Assembly: GCA_021792955.1 (NCBI GenBank)
Contig: JAJYTP010000008.1
Span: 1-41,465, forward strand
Length of the DNA: 41,465 bases
Direction of reading: 5' to 3'
DNA from: an archaeon
GTDB lineage: Archaea; Thermoproteota; Nitrososphaeria; Conexivisphaerales; UBA164
Numbering within the stretch: the first letter of the stretch is position 1; the number at the start of each line of letters is the position of its first letter. Positions 1 to 6,821 of this stretch are shown in pieces. Both the position numbers and the translations under genes were made by a program. Under the pieces are notes generated by a model. The model was not told the DNA's origin and did no database searches. It saw only the letters and a program-made list of their open reading frames with translations.

Positions 1-3
1 GTA

Positions 4-546
4 ATGCTTGAGTTCGCTGCCTACCTTATTGGAATGGCTTTCTATGGGCTGAGGGTCCTGATATATATGGTCCCCTCGGTCGTCATGTTCTCCGTATATA
101 TAGCGTTGGCAGTGAGGAAGAAGGGAAGGGAAACGCTGGCCCTGGCGCTTGGCTCCACCGCTCTAGCGACATTCTTCTTCGGCTTTTCAGCGCTGATGAA
201 CGCGTTAAGCCCTCTGGCCGTATCCGTCGGATTTTTATTTCTGATATATAATTTGGCTGAGGTCCTCTTTGTAGAGAGCCGGCTGAGTTTCAGGAAGGTG
301 GGCGGGCATGTCCCCCTGCTCGCCCTGGCGCCGGCGCTGCTGGTGCTTCTCCTTTACCCATGGTACTTCATTATCCCCATTATCGAGCCCTTCATCAAGG
401 CGTTGAGACGGCTGAACGGGGGGGACAAGGTTACCGGATATGAACAGGTATCAAGGCTGGGCAGGTCGGAGGCCATCAGATATGTTATATTCTTTATCCT
501 GTTGCTGCTGGTGGTAATGGCTTATCGGTATGGGTTTCATCTGTGA
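4..546 (+). CDS. Multi-pass membrane protein of unknown function, possibly 5'-truncated
   Basis: I do not recognise this family. The 180-residue product is almost entirely hydrophobic, with about five likely membrane segments (roughly residues 5-35, 43-65, 70-88, 104-130, 155-175). A short charged loop around residues 133-153 (RRLNGGDKV...RLGRSEA) probably faces the cytoplasm. The reading frame is open to the window edge (the preceding codon is GTA), so the true start may lie outside; the ATG used is only the first one visible. No catalytic motif is seen. It is followed by a 90-nt gap and a convergent gene. Confidence 0.6.
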   Translation: MLEFAAYLIGMAFYGLRVLIYMVPSVVMFSVYIALAVRKKGRETLALALGSTALATFFFGFSALMNALSPLAVSVGFLFLIYNLAEVLFVESRLSFRKVGGHVPLLALAPALLVLLLYPWYFIIPIIEPFIKALRRLNGGDKVTGYEQVSRLGRSEAIRYVIFFILLLLVVMAYRYGFHL

Positions 547-636
547 TCCAGCCGGCCACACAGTTTGATCATGGGTCAATGTATTATGGGGGATTGCCGC
601 CCCCTTTGATGGATGATCGTTAGCGGCAGATGGATA

Positions 637-1152
637 TCACAGGGGCCTGGACAGTTCTAGCTTGGCCAGTTCAAAATAGCCCCTTGCGTCCGCTGATATG
701 TTTTCGATTTCCTTCTCGCTCACCTTTCTAATTATCTTTCCAGGGCTCCCAATCACCAGGCTGGCCTCCGGTATCACCTTTTTTTCCGGTATAATTGTTC
801 CCGCGCCGATGATTGAATTGGCGCCTATAATGGAGCCGTTCATGATTATCGCCCCCATGCCTATCAGCACATTATCTGAAATTGTGGCCCCATGAATTAT
901 AGCGTTGTGCCCTATTACCACTCCGTCTCCTACGTTGACCTGAATTCCATTGTCTGTATGTACTGTTACGTTGTCCTGCAAGTTGCTAAGCTTCCCTATA
1001 GTTATTGAATCCATATCGCCCCTGAGCACGGCGTTGGGCCATACGCTCGAATTTTCTCCAATATGTACGTCGCCTATTATCACGGCGGTATCGTGAACCA
1101 GCGCTCCTTTATCGAACCTGGGCTTCTTATTATTTAACGGATATATGTGCAT
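637..1152 (-). CDS. Gamma-carbonic anhydrase-like hexapeptide-repeat protein
   Basis: 171-residue left-handed beta-helix protein of the gamma-class carbonic anhydrase / YrdA-PaaY family. Hexapeptide repeats of the type [LIV]-G-x4 run from about residue 20 to 140. The features that mark the gamma-CA branch are visible: LRGDMDSITIG with Arg44, QDNVTVH ending in His65, and IGHNAIIHG carrying His82 and His87; these three histidines are in the positions of the zinc ligands. The family forms trimers with the metal at subunit interfaces; activity as a carbonic anhydrase varies among members, so the substrate is not certain. Length is normal. The ATG lies just inside a TATA-like region, consistent with a short or absent leader. 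It is monocistronic and convergent with the upstream membrane protein gene. Confidence 0.9.
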   Translation of the reverse strand: MHIYPLNNKKPRFDKGALVHDTAVIIGDVHIGENSSVWPNAVLRGDMDSITIGKLSNLQDNVTVHTDNGIQVNVGDGVVIGHNAIIHGATISDNVLIGMGAIIMNGSIIGANSIIGAGTIIPEKKVIPEASLVIGSPGKIIRKVSEKEIENISADARGYFELAKLELSRPL

Positions 1153-1686
1153 TTATCCTGTCTTTGATGACCTGGGTATTTATGTATGGTGATCGATTAT
1201 ATCTGCCGTGGCCCATTGCTTCATATGTGTGAGAACGCCTCTGCCTGAAAGCCATTGACGCATTTTATCCATCCGAACGACGTATACCAGAATTTTCTAC
1301 ATAACTGAAGCGATATAGGTATCAGCGTGTTCATGCGCCCTGGTCGCCTGCCATGTACTTTTACCTCATGCGCCCCTTACAGTGCGGCCGCACCTGCAGG
1401 GGACCCAGATTTGAATGTGCAGCGGCACGATGGGGAGTTAGCCGGTTCCAGGCAAGTATCAGCCATCAAAACCGGGGCGGGCCGTTATTAAATGGGGATG
1501 GCCAGAGCCGCAGTGCCCTGCGCTGGGGCATTATACGATCTGTTCAATTCATCCTTCCTCCATAGATAGCCGTTCAGGAAGGCGTCCAGCAGAAGGGTTG
1601 GCGGAGGCTCTGGGGCTTGCATGCATAATGGTATTGCGACAACGGAAGCTTGCGCGCTTGCATAAAGGCGCATCATGCCTGCTCGC
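1153..1686. other. 534-bp gap with no convincing gene
   Basis: Between the hexapeptide protein and the end of the polymerase gene I see no recognisable gene, tRNA or repeat. A minus-strand open frame of 71 codons (1488-1703) overlaps the polymerase stop and has a proline-rich middle but no recognisable motif, so it is not called. Confidence 0.5.
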
Positions 1687-3759
1687 TCAGCCAAATTCGT
1701 CAAGGGTCATGCCCTTGGAATCAAATTTTGTGCCGAGCCCACGGTATATTGTGCCTGCGGCCTCCAGCAGGAGCATCTTGTACCGGTCGGCGTCATATCC
1801 GCCGTTTTCAGCCAGTTCAAGGGGCTTCACCCTTTCGTAAGGATCGGCGCTATCGCCGTTTACATAAACGAAGCTTATCTCGTCGCCGATCTCCCTTCCA
1901 AGGCCAGACAGTTGCGCCGCTGCAACGCGCTGGGCGGTGTTGTGTACATATGCCGAAAGCCTCTTCTTCAATCTCCTTTTGATGGCCAGAGATTCCACCG
2001 GCAAATCGCCGCCCCCGATCATCTTTAGGTTACTTTCGATGAACCTCAGGCCGTCGCGCATGCCGGCGCCGTATATATCACCCAGTGTGCTACGGTCAAG
2101 GATCAGGGCCACGAGCTCCTCCTGGAATTTCCTTATGAATGGGGGGACGTCAGATCTCCTCAATTCTATCCCCCTTGCAACCACTTCACCATCCGTGGTT
2201 ATACCGAAGTACTTCTTAAGGGCTGAAGTGCTTTCGTCGGACTTGAGAGGTAGAAACGACAGAAACCTGAAATGGTTGTCCAGGGACATGGGCAGCCCGG
2301 TTTCCGCCGCTATGGTCGCGGCGAGCGTTTCATAATCCTCCCTTTTTGCACCATCCCTCCTGACAAAGAGGGAATCGACGTCGCCGTAAACTATGGTGAA
2401 ACCGTGGGACTCGGCTATGGCCTTTGCCCTTATGATGGCCTCCCTGGACATCCTGTTTATCTCTTCGAACGTAACCATGTTGCCGAACCTGTTGCTGGCG
2501 CAGCCGGCTATGCCGTACTGGCTCACAAGTATATACTTGAGCGTGCTTATCCTCTCCTCACAGTAGATGCGCTCTGGGCTGCCCCTTTGGAGCGATCTTT
2601 TGATGCCTTTGAGCCACAGCCTCCTGCTCAGCCATGGGCCCATCACCGTGGGGATGAGCCGGAACAGATCATCCGATTCAGGCTCATAGCTGAGCCCTCC
2701 CTTCATTATCAGGCTGGGGTACTGAGAGTCGAAGTCCAGCGACGCCACGTTTTCGTGTAAACCGTGCAGCGGGGTGAAGGTTACGCCACCTCTGTCCCTT
2801 TCTACGAGGCTCATCAGGCTTCTGGCATACTCAAAGTACCCCTCCTCCGGTATCGCGTAGCCCCTGCTCATCAATTCAAAGCAGTTCCTAGAATCTATGC
2901 TCTTGTTGCTCAGCCACCTGGTGGCGAGGCCCATGGGCACAAAGGAGAACCTTGTCCTTTCGACGAGGCCGGCCATCCCCCATTCGTCCGCGCTGAATCC
3001 ATAGAACACGCTGCCCAGCACCACCCGGCCCGCAAGGGACCCCTGTGCCCTGAGCTGAGCACCATCAGCCGAGCACCTGCCGAGCTTTAAGAGCTGCCCA
3101 TCCACCTTAAATTCATCCTTACGCCTTTTGAAGACGATCAGATCGGGATCGGCGTCCGCCACCAGTTCAGCAAAGGAGGTGAGGACCGCTTCTATGCCGC
3201 CGCTGAACCTTTTCTCCACCCCGGCCGCTCTGGCATCCATCTCCATATCCCGCCCTTCAACATGAATACTATTCACGACCAGGGCCCTGAACTGCGGCGG
3301 CGCCAACTCGGCATGGTCGTCCAGCTTCCGCATCGACAACAGCCGGCCATCATGGTATTCTACCGATACCCTGGACGTAGGCTCTACCTTCAGCCTTGTG
3401 AAGAGATAGCGCTGTACGTCCAGCAGGTCCGAATCGTACAACCCCCTGACGAACCTGCTCCGCCTTAACCCATTCAGTATTCCCTTAAACAGGTGCGGTG
3501 GAGCTTCCACCCTCAGAAGCCGCTTCCTTGCAGAGCTACCCAGTGTCGTGCTCTTAGCCTCCACCTCAACGGTGCATCCGGCTTCGGTCAGCATATACAG
3601 GAGCTCCTGCTCAGCGGCCCGGTCCGCCGGCTCTACATAGAGGAACGGCCTGTAGCTGTCGATAAGCCTTAGCGTTTCGCCTTCGATGGTCCTGATCCAT
3701 ATTACCGCCCTTTCACCATCGACATACACGTCCAGCAACCAGCCGCTAACCGGATTCAA
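1687..3759 (-). CDS. Divergent family B DNA polymerase lacking proofreading motifs (PolB2/Dpo2-like)
   Basis: 690-residue family B DNA polymerase, shorter than replicative archaeal PolB (about 770-800). Polymerase motif A is DFDSQYPSLI with Asp342, motif C is YGDVDS with Asp460 and Asp462, so the catalytic aspartates are present. Motif B reads K408-x3-V-S-Q-Y-G416 where the family usually has KxxxNSxYG, an Asn-to-Val change. In the exonuclease region (about 155-290) the Exo I DxE is gone (VVNSIHVEG instead of FDIE), as are the Exo II and Exo III aspartates. This pattern predicts an active polymerase with no proofreading, as expected of translesion or mutagenic enzymes. It is the last gene of a four-gene operon with a RecA-like protein, which supports a DNA-damage role. 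Assignment to PolB2/Dpo2 is inference. Confidence 0.9.
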   Translation of the reverse strand: MNPVSGWLLDVYVDGERAVIWIRTIEGETLRLIDSYRPFLYVEPADRAAEQELLYMLTEAGCTVEVEAKSTTLGSSARKRLLRVEAPPHLFKGILNGLRRSRFVRGLYDSDLLDVQRYLFTRLKVEPTSRVSVEYHDGRLLSMRKLDDHAELAPPQFRALVVNSIHVEGRDMEMDARAAGVEKRFSGGIEAVLTSFAELVADADPDLIVFKRRKDEFKVDGQLLKLGRCSADGAQLRAQGSLAGRVVLGSVFYGFSADEWGMAGLVERTRFSFVPMGLATRWLSNKSIDSRNCFELMSRGYAIPEEGYFEYARSLMSLVERDRGGVTFTPLHGLHENVASLDFDSQYPSLIMKGGLSYEPESDDLFRLIPTVMGPWLSRRLWLKGIKRSLQRGSPERIYCEERISTLKYILVSQYGIAGCASNRFGNMVTFEEINRMSREAIIRAKAIAESHGFTIVYGDVDSLFVRRDGAKREDYETLAATIAAETGLPMSLDNHFRFLSFLPLKSDESTSALKKYFGITTDGEVVARGIELRRSDVPPFIRKFQEELVALILDRSTLGDIYGAGMRDGLRFIESNLKMIGGGDLPVESLAIKRRLKKRLSAYVHNTAQRVAAAQLSGLGREIGDEISFVYVNGDSADPYERVKPLELAENGGYDADRYKMLLLEAAGTIYRGLGTKFDSKGMTLDEFG

Positions 3760-3770
3760 TTGGCCTGATT

Positions 3771-4058
3771 TTACCTTTTTTCCAGCGCGTGGAGCCTTTC
3801 TTGCAGCTCGAGCAGCTGCCTCCTAAGGTCGTCTATCTCAGCCCGGTTGTGAACGTTGGCAGTGAGATTTAGCGAATCAACGATGGTGGCCATCTCGGAA
3901 TTGGTCATGGCCGCGTGTTCCAGATCCCAGGCCTCGGCCACTAATTCTTCAAACGCCCTCCTGTCGCCGGAGTCCCTCAGGAGCTGCACATATCCCCTCC
4001 TTAACCTGCCCAGGACGTCCTTGTATTCCTCCCGGAACGCAGGGGTTACCCTTCCCAT
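3771..4058 (-). CDS. Small helical coiled-coil protein of the polymerase operon
   Basis: 95-residue, largely helical, highly charged protein that I do not recognise by name. The C-terminal third (about residues 68-95) has a heptad-like pattern rich in Leu, Glu and Arg (RRQLLELQERLHALEKR), a probable coiled coil for dimerisation or partner binding. A longer open frame exists upstream, but the ATG at 4058 lies 4 bp after the stop of the preceding gene and is preceded by a good ribosome-binding site (GGGGTGA), so this start is preferred. It sits between the RecA-like gene and the polymerase gene (11 nt gap), so co-expression and a function as an accessory or bridging subunit of the polymerase are likely, though not shown. 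Confidence 0.75.
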   Translation of the reverse strand: MGRVTPAFREEYKDVLGRLRRGYVQLLRDSGDRRAFEELVAEAWDLEHAAMTNSEMATIVDSLNLTANVHNRAEIDDLRRQLLELQERLHALEKR

Positions 4059-4062
4059 CCTG

Positions 4063-4887
4063 TCACCCCTGCCATCCGTCCAGCTGAGCATAGTCCCCAG
4101 GGATGACCATGGCGCTGCTGGGCGTCCTCTTCGAATGATGCTTGACGAGCTCGGCCTGGACCACGCCGGGGCCAACCTCGCGGAAGGCCACCATCACCCC
4201 CGCCGTATGCAGCATCATCGTGGTGGATATAGCGGGCCTTTCACCTACCCGGCAGTCCACCGTTATCACCATGGGGATCCCGTGTGCCGTGCATACGCGT
4301 TTTAGGAGCGATAAGGAAAGGTCGATGTTACCCACCCTCCGGTGGAGCCGGCCTCCAAGGAACCTGGAAAGCCTGTGAACCAGCACCAGGCTGGTGGAGC
4401 CGGCCTCTCGTTCGATCATCTCGGCCAGCGCCCTGGCCGCGTATGGCTGTCTCAATTCGTTATATGCGGCGGAAAAGTACACGTTCCTGAATACCATGAA
4501 CGGGTCCATGCCAATGGCCTTAGCATAGCGTGCCAGTTTATCGAGGTCTACAAACGTCTTGTCCGAATAGTAATCCGTGTTATTCATGTAGGCCACCCTT
4601 CCCATTGCGCTGCCCCTTACGAGGAGGCCGTGTATCATGTCATCAACGAACCTCTGGTTACCGTAGAACAGGTAAATCTGACCCTTCGCCAACCCCCCAT
4701 CCCCGATCAGCCTGTCCAGTTCGGGATAACCGGTTGAAATAACGCCGTCATTAAACAATAGCTCTGAAGCTTTAACCATTGAAACCGCTGGGTTTAGCCT
4801 GTAACCTCCCCCCCTCGCTTCCTTACTCATCGCTTCTCCAGCTTCTTCCGGGTTTTCTGCTGGGAACCGGCCTACCGACATCGCCAT
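4063..4887 (-). CDS. Inactivated RecA/RadA-like ATPase-fold protein
   Basis: 274-residue protein with the shape of a RadA/RadB core. STGYPELDRLIGDGGL (about 51-66) matches the TG-x-x-x-LD-x-L-GGG entry to the RecA fold, followed by a beta strand IYLFYG. Where Walker A (GxxxxGKT) should be, the sequence is GNQRFVDD, without the lysine and threonine. The Walker B strand reads LVLVHRL, with no acidic residue. It is therefore predicted not to bind or hydrolyse ATP in the normal way, like ImuA/SulA-type RecA relatives that act as scaffolds. An internal ATG at 4830 has GGAG upstream and could be the true start. The gene follows the RHH-like gene by 10 nt and precedes the coiled-coil and polymerase genes. 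Confidence 0.82.
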   Translation of the reverse strand: MAMSVGRFPAENPEEAGEAMSKEARGGGYRLNPAVSMVKASELLFNDGVISTGYPELDRLIGDGGLAKGQIYLFYGNQRFVDDMIHGLLVRGSAMGRVAYMNNTDYYSDKTFVDLDKLARYAKAIGMDPFMVFRNVYFSAAYNELRQPYAARALAEMIEREAGSTSLVLVHRLSRFLGGRLHRRVGNIDLSLSLLKRVCTAHGIPMVITVDCRVGERPAISTTMMLHTAGVMVAFREVGPGVVQAELVKHHSKRTPSSAMVIPGDYAQLDGWQG

Positions 4888-4897
4888 CGGCCCTTGG

Positions 4898-5290
4898 TCA
4901 GCGGACGTTTGACGACTTCCTGCCGATCATGTTTATGATCCTGTACACTTCAGGTATGGCGTATGCAAACCCCACGTGAACGCAGTCGTTTGAATTGTCC
5001 AGATCGCATACAAGTTCACCGTTCCTGACCTTCACTTCGACTATCCGATCGAGCTTGGCATCCCTGAGGGTGACGCCGTCCTCGGTCATGCCCACTTCTG
5101 ATAGGAACGGAGCCTTGCTGGCGAGTACCCTGTCCGCCTCGATCACGTGCCAGATCAGGTCATTGACGAACCCCGTGAACGTGTTTATTCCAGCGTCCAA
5201 CAGCGGGTGCTTCTTCCTTTCATAGATCGCCCTTAATTCGTCGGCATATTCCTGCCGCAGCATGAAATTTGACCAGCCCTTTTGTGGCAT
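4898..5290 (-). CDS. RHH-like small protein heading the polymerase operon
   Basis: 130-residue protein, first gene of the polymerase operon. Residues 5-50 (WSNFMLRQEYADELRAIYER..., then GFVNDLIWHVIE) look like a ribbon-helix-helix DNA-binding fold: a short strand followed by two helices. The C-terminal part holds a conserved-looking block CDLDNSNDCVHVGFAYAIPE with two cysteines and a histidine, reminiscent of a small metal-binding or sensory module. A plausible job is operon autoregulation or a DNA-binding subunit of the polymerase complex; both are inference. The start ATG is first in frame, about 35-45 nt downstream of an AT-rich, dyad-symmetric promoter. Confidence 0.7.
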   Translation of the reverse strand: MPQKGWSNFMLRQEYADELRAIYERKKHPLLDAGINTFTGFVNDLIWHVIEADRVLASKAPFLSEVGMTEDGVTLRDAKLDRIVEVKVRNGELVCDLDNSNDCVHVGFAYAIPEVYRIINMIGRKSSNVR

Positions 5291-5323
5291 GTTATTACCG
5301 TCATCAAACCAGTTAATAAATTA

Positions 5324-5339
5324 TACTGTATAAACAGTA
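5324..5339 (-). promoter_or_regulatory. Dyad-symmetric promoter/operator of the polymerase operon
   Basis: TACTGTATAAACAGTA: a perfect 6-bp inverted repeat (TACTGT/ACAGTA) with a 4-nt spacer, inside the AT-rich promoter 34-49 nt upstream of the operon start at 5290. On the minus strand it overlaps the likely TATA box (TTTATAC), so a bound dimer would block TBP. The half-sites resemble those of bacterial SOS boxes, but the spacing is 4 nt shorter and archaea lack LexA, so the resemblance may be chance. Confidence 0.5.
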
Positions 5340-5409
5340 AATACTATACATCTGATTCCATATGCAAGCAAGTATGCCGATATGTTTTACAGGGACCCCA
5401 TGTCTGAGC

Positions 5410-5685
5410 CTAGGAAAGCGCGCCAGAGTTCAATTTTGATGGCCGATGATCTCCGTCCTCCATCCCCCTTTTTGTCCTGGGCCAAAATACAGCTATCAAA
5501 AGCACGTCGATAACAAGTAATACAAGTATTGCTGCTACGGACCAGCCCGGCGCCTCAGGCCCTAATCCAAGCGTGCTTACAAGGTAATAGAAGGTCAGGA
5601 AGGCAGCCGCCACCGAGCCCAGGGCCACTAGAACCAGGAAGACAAATAACATCCCTTTACTGCTAAGCCACGTCCTTGAACTCAA
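5410..5685 (-). CDS. Small two-helix membrane protein
   Basis: 91-residue protein with two hydrophobic segments (about residues 12-36 and 47-68) separated by a short Gly/Pro loop, ending in a charged, probably cytoplasmic tail (RTKRGMEDGDHR). I do not recognise the family. The TTG at 5685 is chosen because GGTG stands 8 nt upstream; an ATG at 5652 would remove only the first 11 residues. The gene is about 120 bp from the polymerase operon promoter and is on the same strand, but probably is a separate unit. Function unknown. Confidence 0.55.
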   Translation of the reverse strand: MSSRTWLSSKGMLFVFLVLVALGSVAAAFLTFYYLVSTLGLGPEAPGWSVAAILVLLVIDVLLIAVFWPRTKRGMEDGDHRPSKLNSGALS

Positions 5686-5786
5686 CTCATCTGCACCGGC
5701 GCACAGATGTTTTACGGGGCAGTTTTAATCTTTAGCGTATCCTGGAGAAAGTTAGGGGTTCAGGGGAAGCTGTAGAATTCTGACCT

Positions 5787-5869
5787 TCGGGGAGGGGGCA
5801 CGCGGGCCTCCTCAATTTTCTGCCTGCGAGCCCGCAGGGGATAGCCCTCAGGCAAGCTCACTCGCTTTA
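5787..5869 (-). repeat. Dispersed structured element, copy A
   Basis: Read on the minus strand, this 83-nt segment closely matches 13270-13342 on the plus strand. Shared blocks are AAAGCG-GTGAGCTTGCCTGA, then GGCTAT, CGCAGGCAGAAAAT and GAGGAGGCC. Both copies keep a 6-bp stem TGCCTG/CAGGCA enclosing a loop of different length. It lies about 75 nt downstream of the HAD phosphatase stop, in the same sense. It may be a small structured RNA, a 3'-UTR element or the end of a small mobile element. Confidence 0.6.
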
Positions 5870-5943
5870 ATATGGAAGGATGCCACCCGTTATCGTCATA
5901 TTCGGCAAGTGTCACCGGCGAGCGAAACCCTTTCCTCCGCTGC

Positions 5944-6588
5944 TCAATTTAAAATAAAATCTGCAATCTGCGTTAAACTCTTTACTTTTATAACGTTGTT
6001 CATCTTAATATTTATTTTATGCCCGTTGGTCAAAAGGAATCCCATCCTTGTCACCTTAAACATGCTGCCGTCATATTCCGTATCGCCGACAGAAAAACTT
6101 TCATGGGGATCAAGCCCGTTTTCCTTGAGATGCTTCAACACTATTTGATCCTTCTTTAGCGGTTCGACCGGCACTTCTCCCTCGCCTGTAAGGCAATAGT
6201 TTTCGTCGGTCTTGAGACGGTTGCAATATATATTCTCTATTTTAAGCTCCTCAGCTACCTTTTTTGCAAATATATCAAGCCCCGCCGTAACCATTACTGG
6301 AACTATATCATTTGAAATCAATTTATTCATGAGAGCTTTTGCGCCTTCCTTAACAGAAATTAAATCCGCCATGTTTTCTAACTCCCTGAGGCTCACCCTT
6401 CCCTTCACTGAAATCCAGCTTCCAACGTCCATCTTCATTAATTTATGATAGGAAATTTTTCCCATAAGGTACTTATCAAGCCAGCCTGAATCCCTGCATC
6501 CAAGCCTTCTATAGATTAGCTCCCATGTGTTCTCATTGATCAGGGTTCCATCCATATCGAAGAAACCCACGCGGTATTTTACGGGCAT
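5944..6588 (-). CDS. HAD-superfamily phosphatase, phosphoserine phosphatase-like
   Basis: 214-residue HAD hydrolase. Motif I is FFDMDGTL (nucleophile Asp11, general acid Asp13), followed by a helical cap (about 17-80). Motif II is VMVTAG (about 96-101), motif III includes the lysine in EPLKKDQ, and motif IV is VGDTEYD with two acidic residues. Cap type and length fit the SerB-like (subfamily IB) branch, which removes phosphate from phosphoserine or similar small phosphomonoesters; the exact substrate cannot be read. It is monocistronic and divergent from the MFS gene at 6822, with about 230 bp between the two starts. A dispersed repeat element follows its stop. Confidence 0.88.
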   Translation of the reverse strand: MPVKYRVGFFDMDGTLINENTWELIYRRLGCRDSGWLDKYLMGKISYHKLMKMDVGSWISVKGRVSLRELENMADLISVKEGAKALMNKLISNDIVPVMVTAGLDIFAKKVAEELKIENIYCNRLKTDENYCLTGEGEVPVEPLKKDQIVLKHLKENGLDPHESFSVGDTEYDGSMFKVTRMGFLLTNGHKINIKMNNVIKVKSLTQIADFILN

Positions 6589-6777
6589 ACTAAAAGCTTG
6601 ATTGAATTTGATCCGTTAATTAATGTTTCTAAAAGGTGGTTTGTGGTTATATATTATGTTATGTTATGCAGGTCTCACCATCAGCAGTTAGAGCCCTGAT
6701 TGGCCTTAAGGGGCTCTCGCCGCGCGCTGATTGAGATAAAATCGTTAGCCGTCGGATATGACGTGCCGGTATAGGAA

Positions 6778-6811
6778 TTTAAATGTAAACCATATTAAAT
6801 TGGCATTTAAA
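6778..6811. promoter_or_regulatory. Inverted repeat in the promoter of the MFS exporter
   Basis: TTTAAATG (6778-6785) and CATTTAAA (6804-6811) form a perfect 8-bp inverted repeat with an 18-nt spacer, ending 10 nt before the ATG of the exporter gene. One arm is likely the TATA box. The pair could be an operator, but AT-rich symmetry is common in such promoters. Confidence 0.35.
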
Positions 6812-6821
6812 GGCATCATCC

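Noticed and set aside
1380-1450. tRNA-like sequence GGGGACCCAGATTTGAAT
   Set aside because: It resembles a T-arm by eye, but no matching acceptor, D or anticodon stem can be built around it on either strand.
1488-1703. Minus-strand 71-codon frame after the polymerase gene
   Set aside because: It overlaps the polymerase stop, shows no family motif and no ribosome-binding site of its own. Its proline-rich middle is not enough for a gene call.
2272-2760. Long plus-strand open frame inside the polymerase gene
   Set aside because: It is antisense to a clear polymerase with intact motifs, has no promoter, and arises from the GC-rich codon use.
5324-5339. A true LexA/SOS box
   Set aside because: The half-site spacing is 4 nt too short and archaea lack LexA; kept only as a dyad-symmetric operator candidate.
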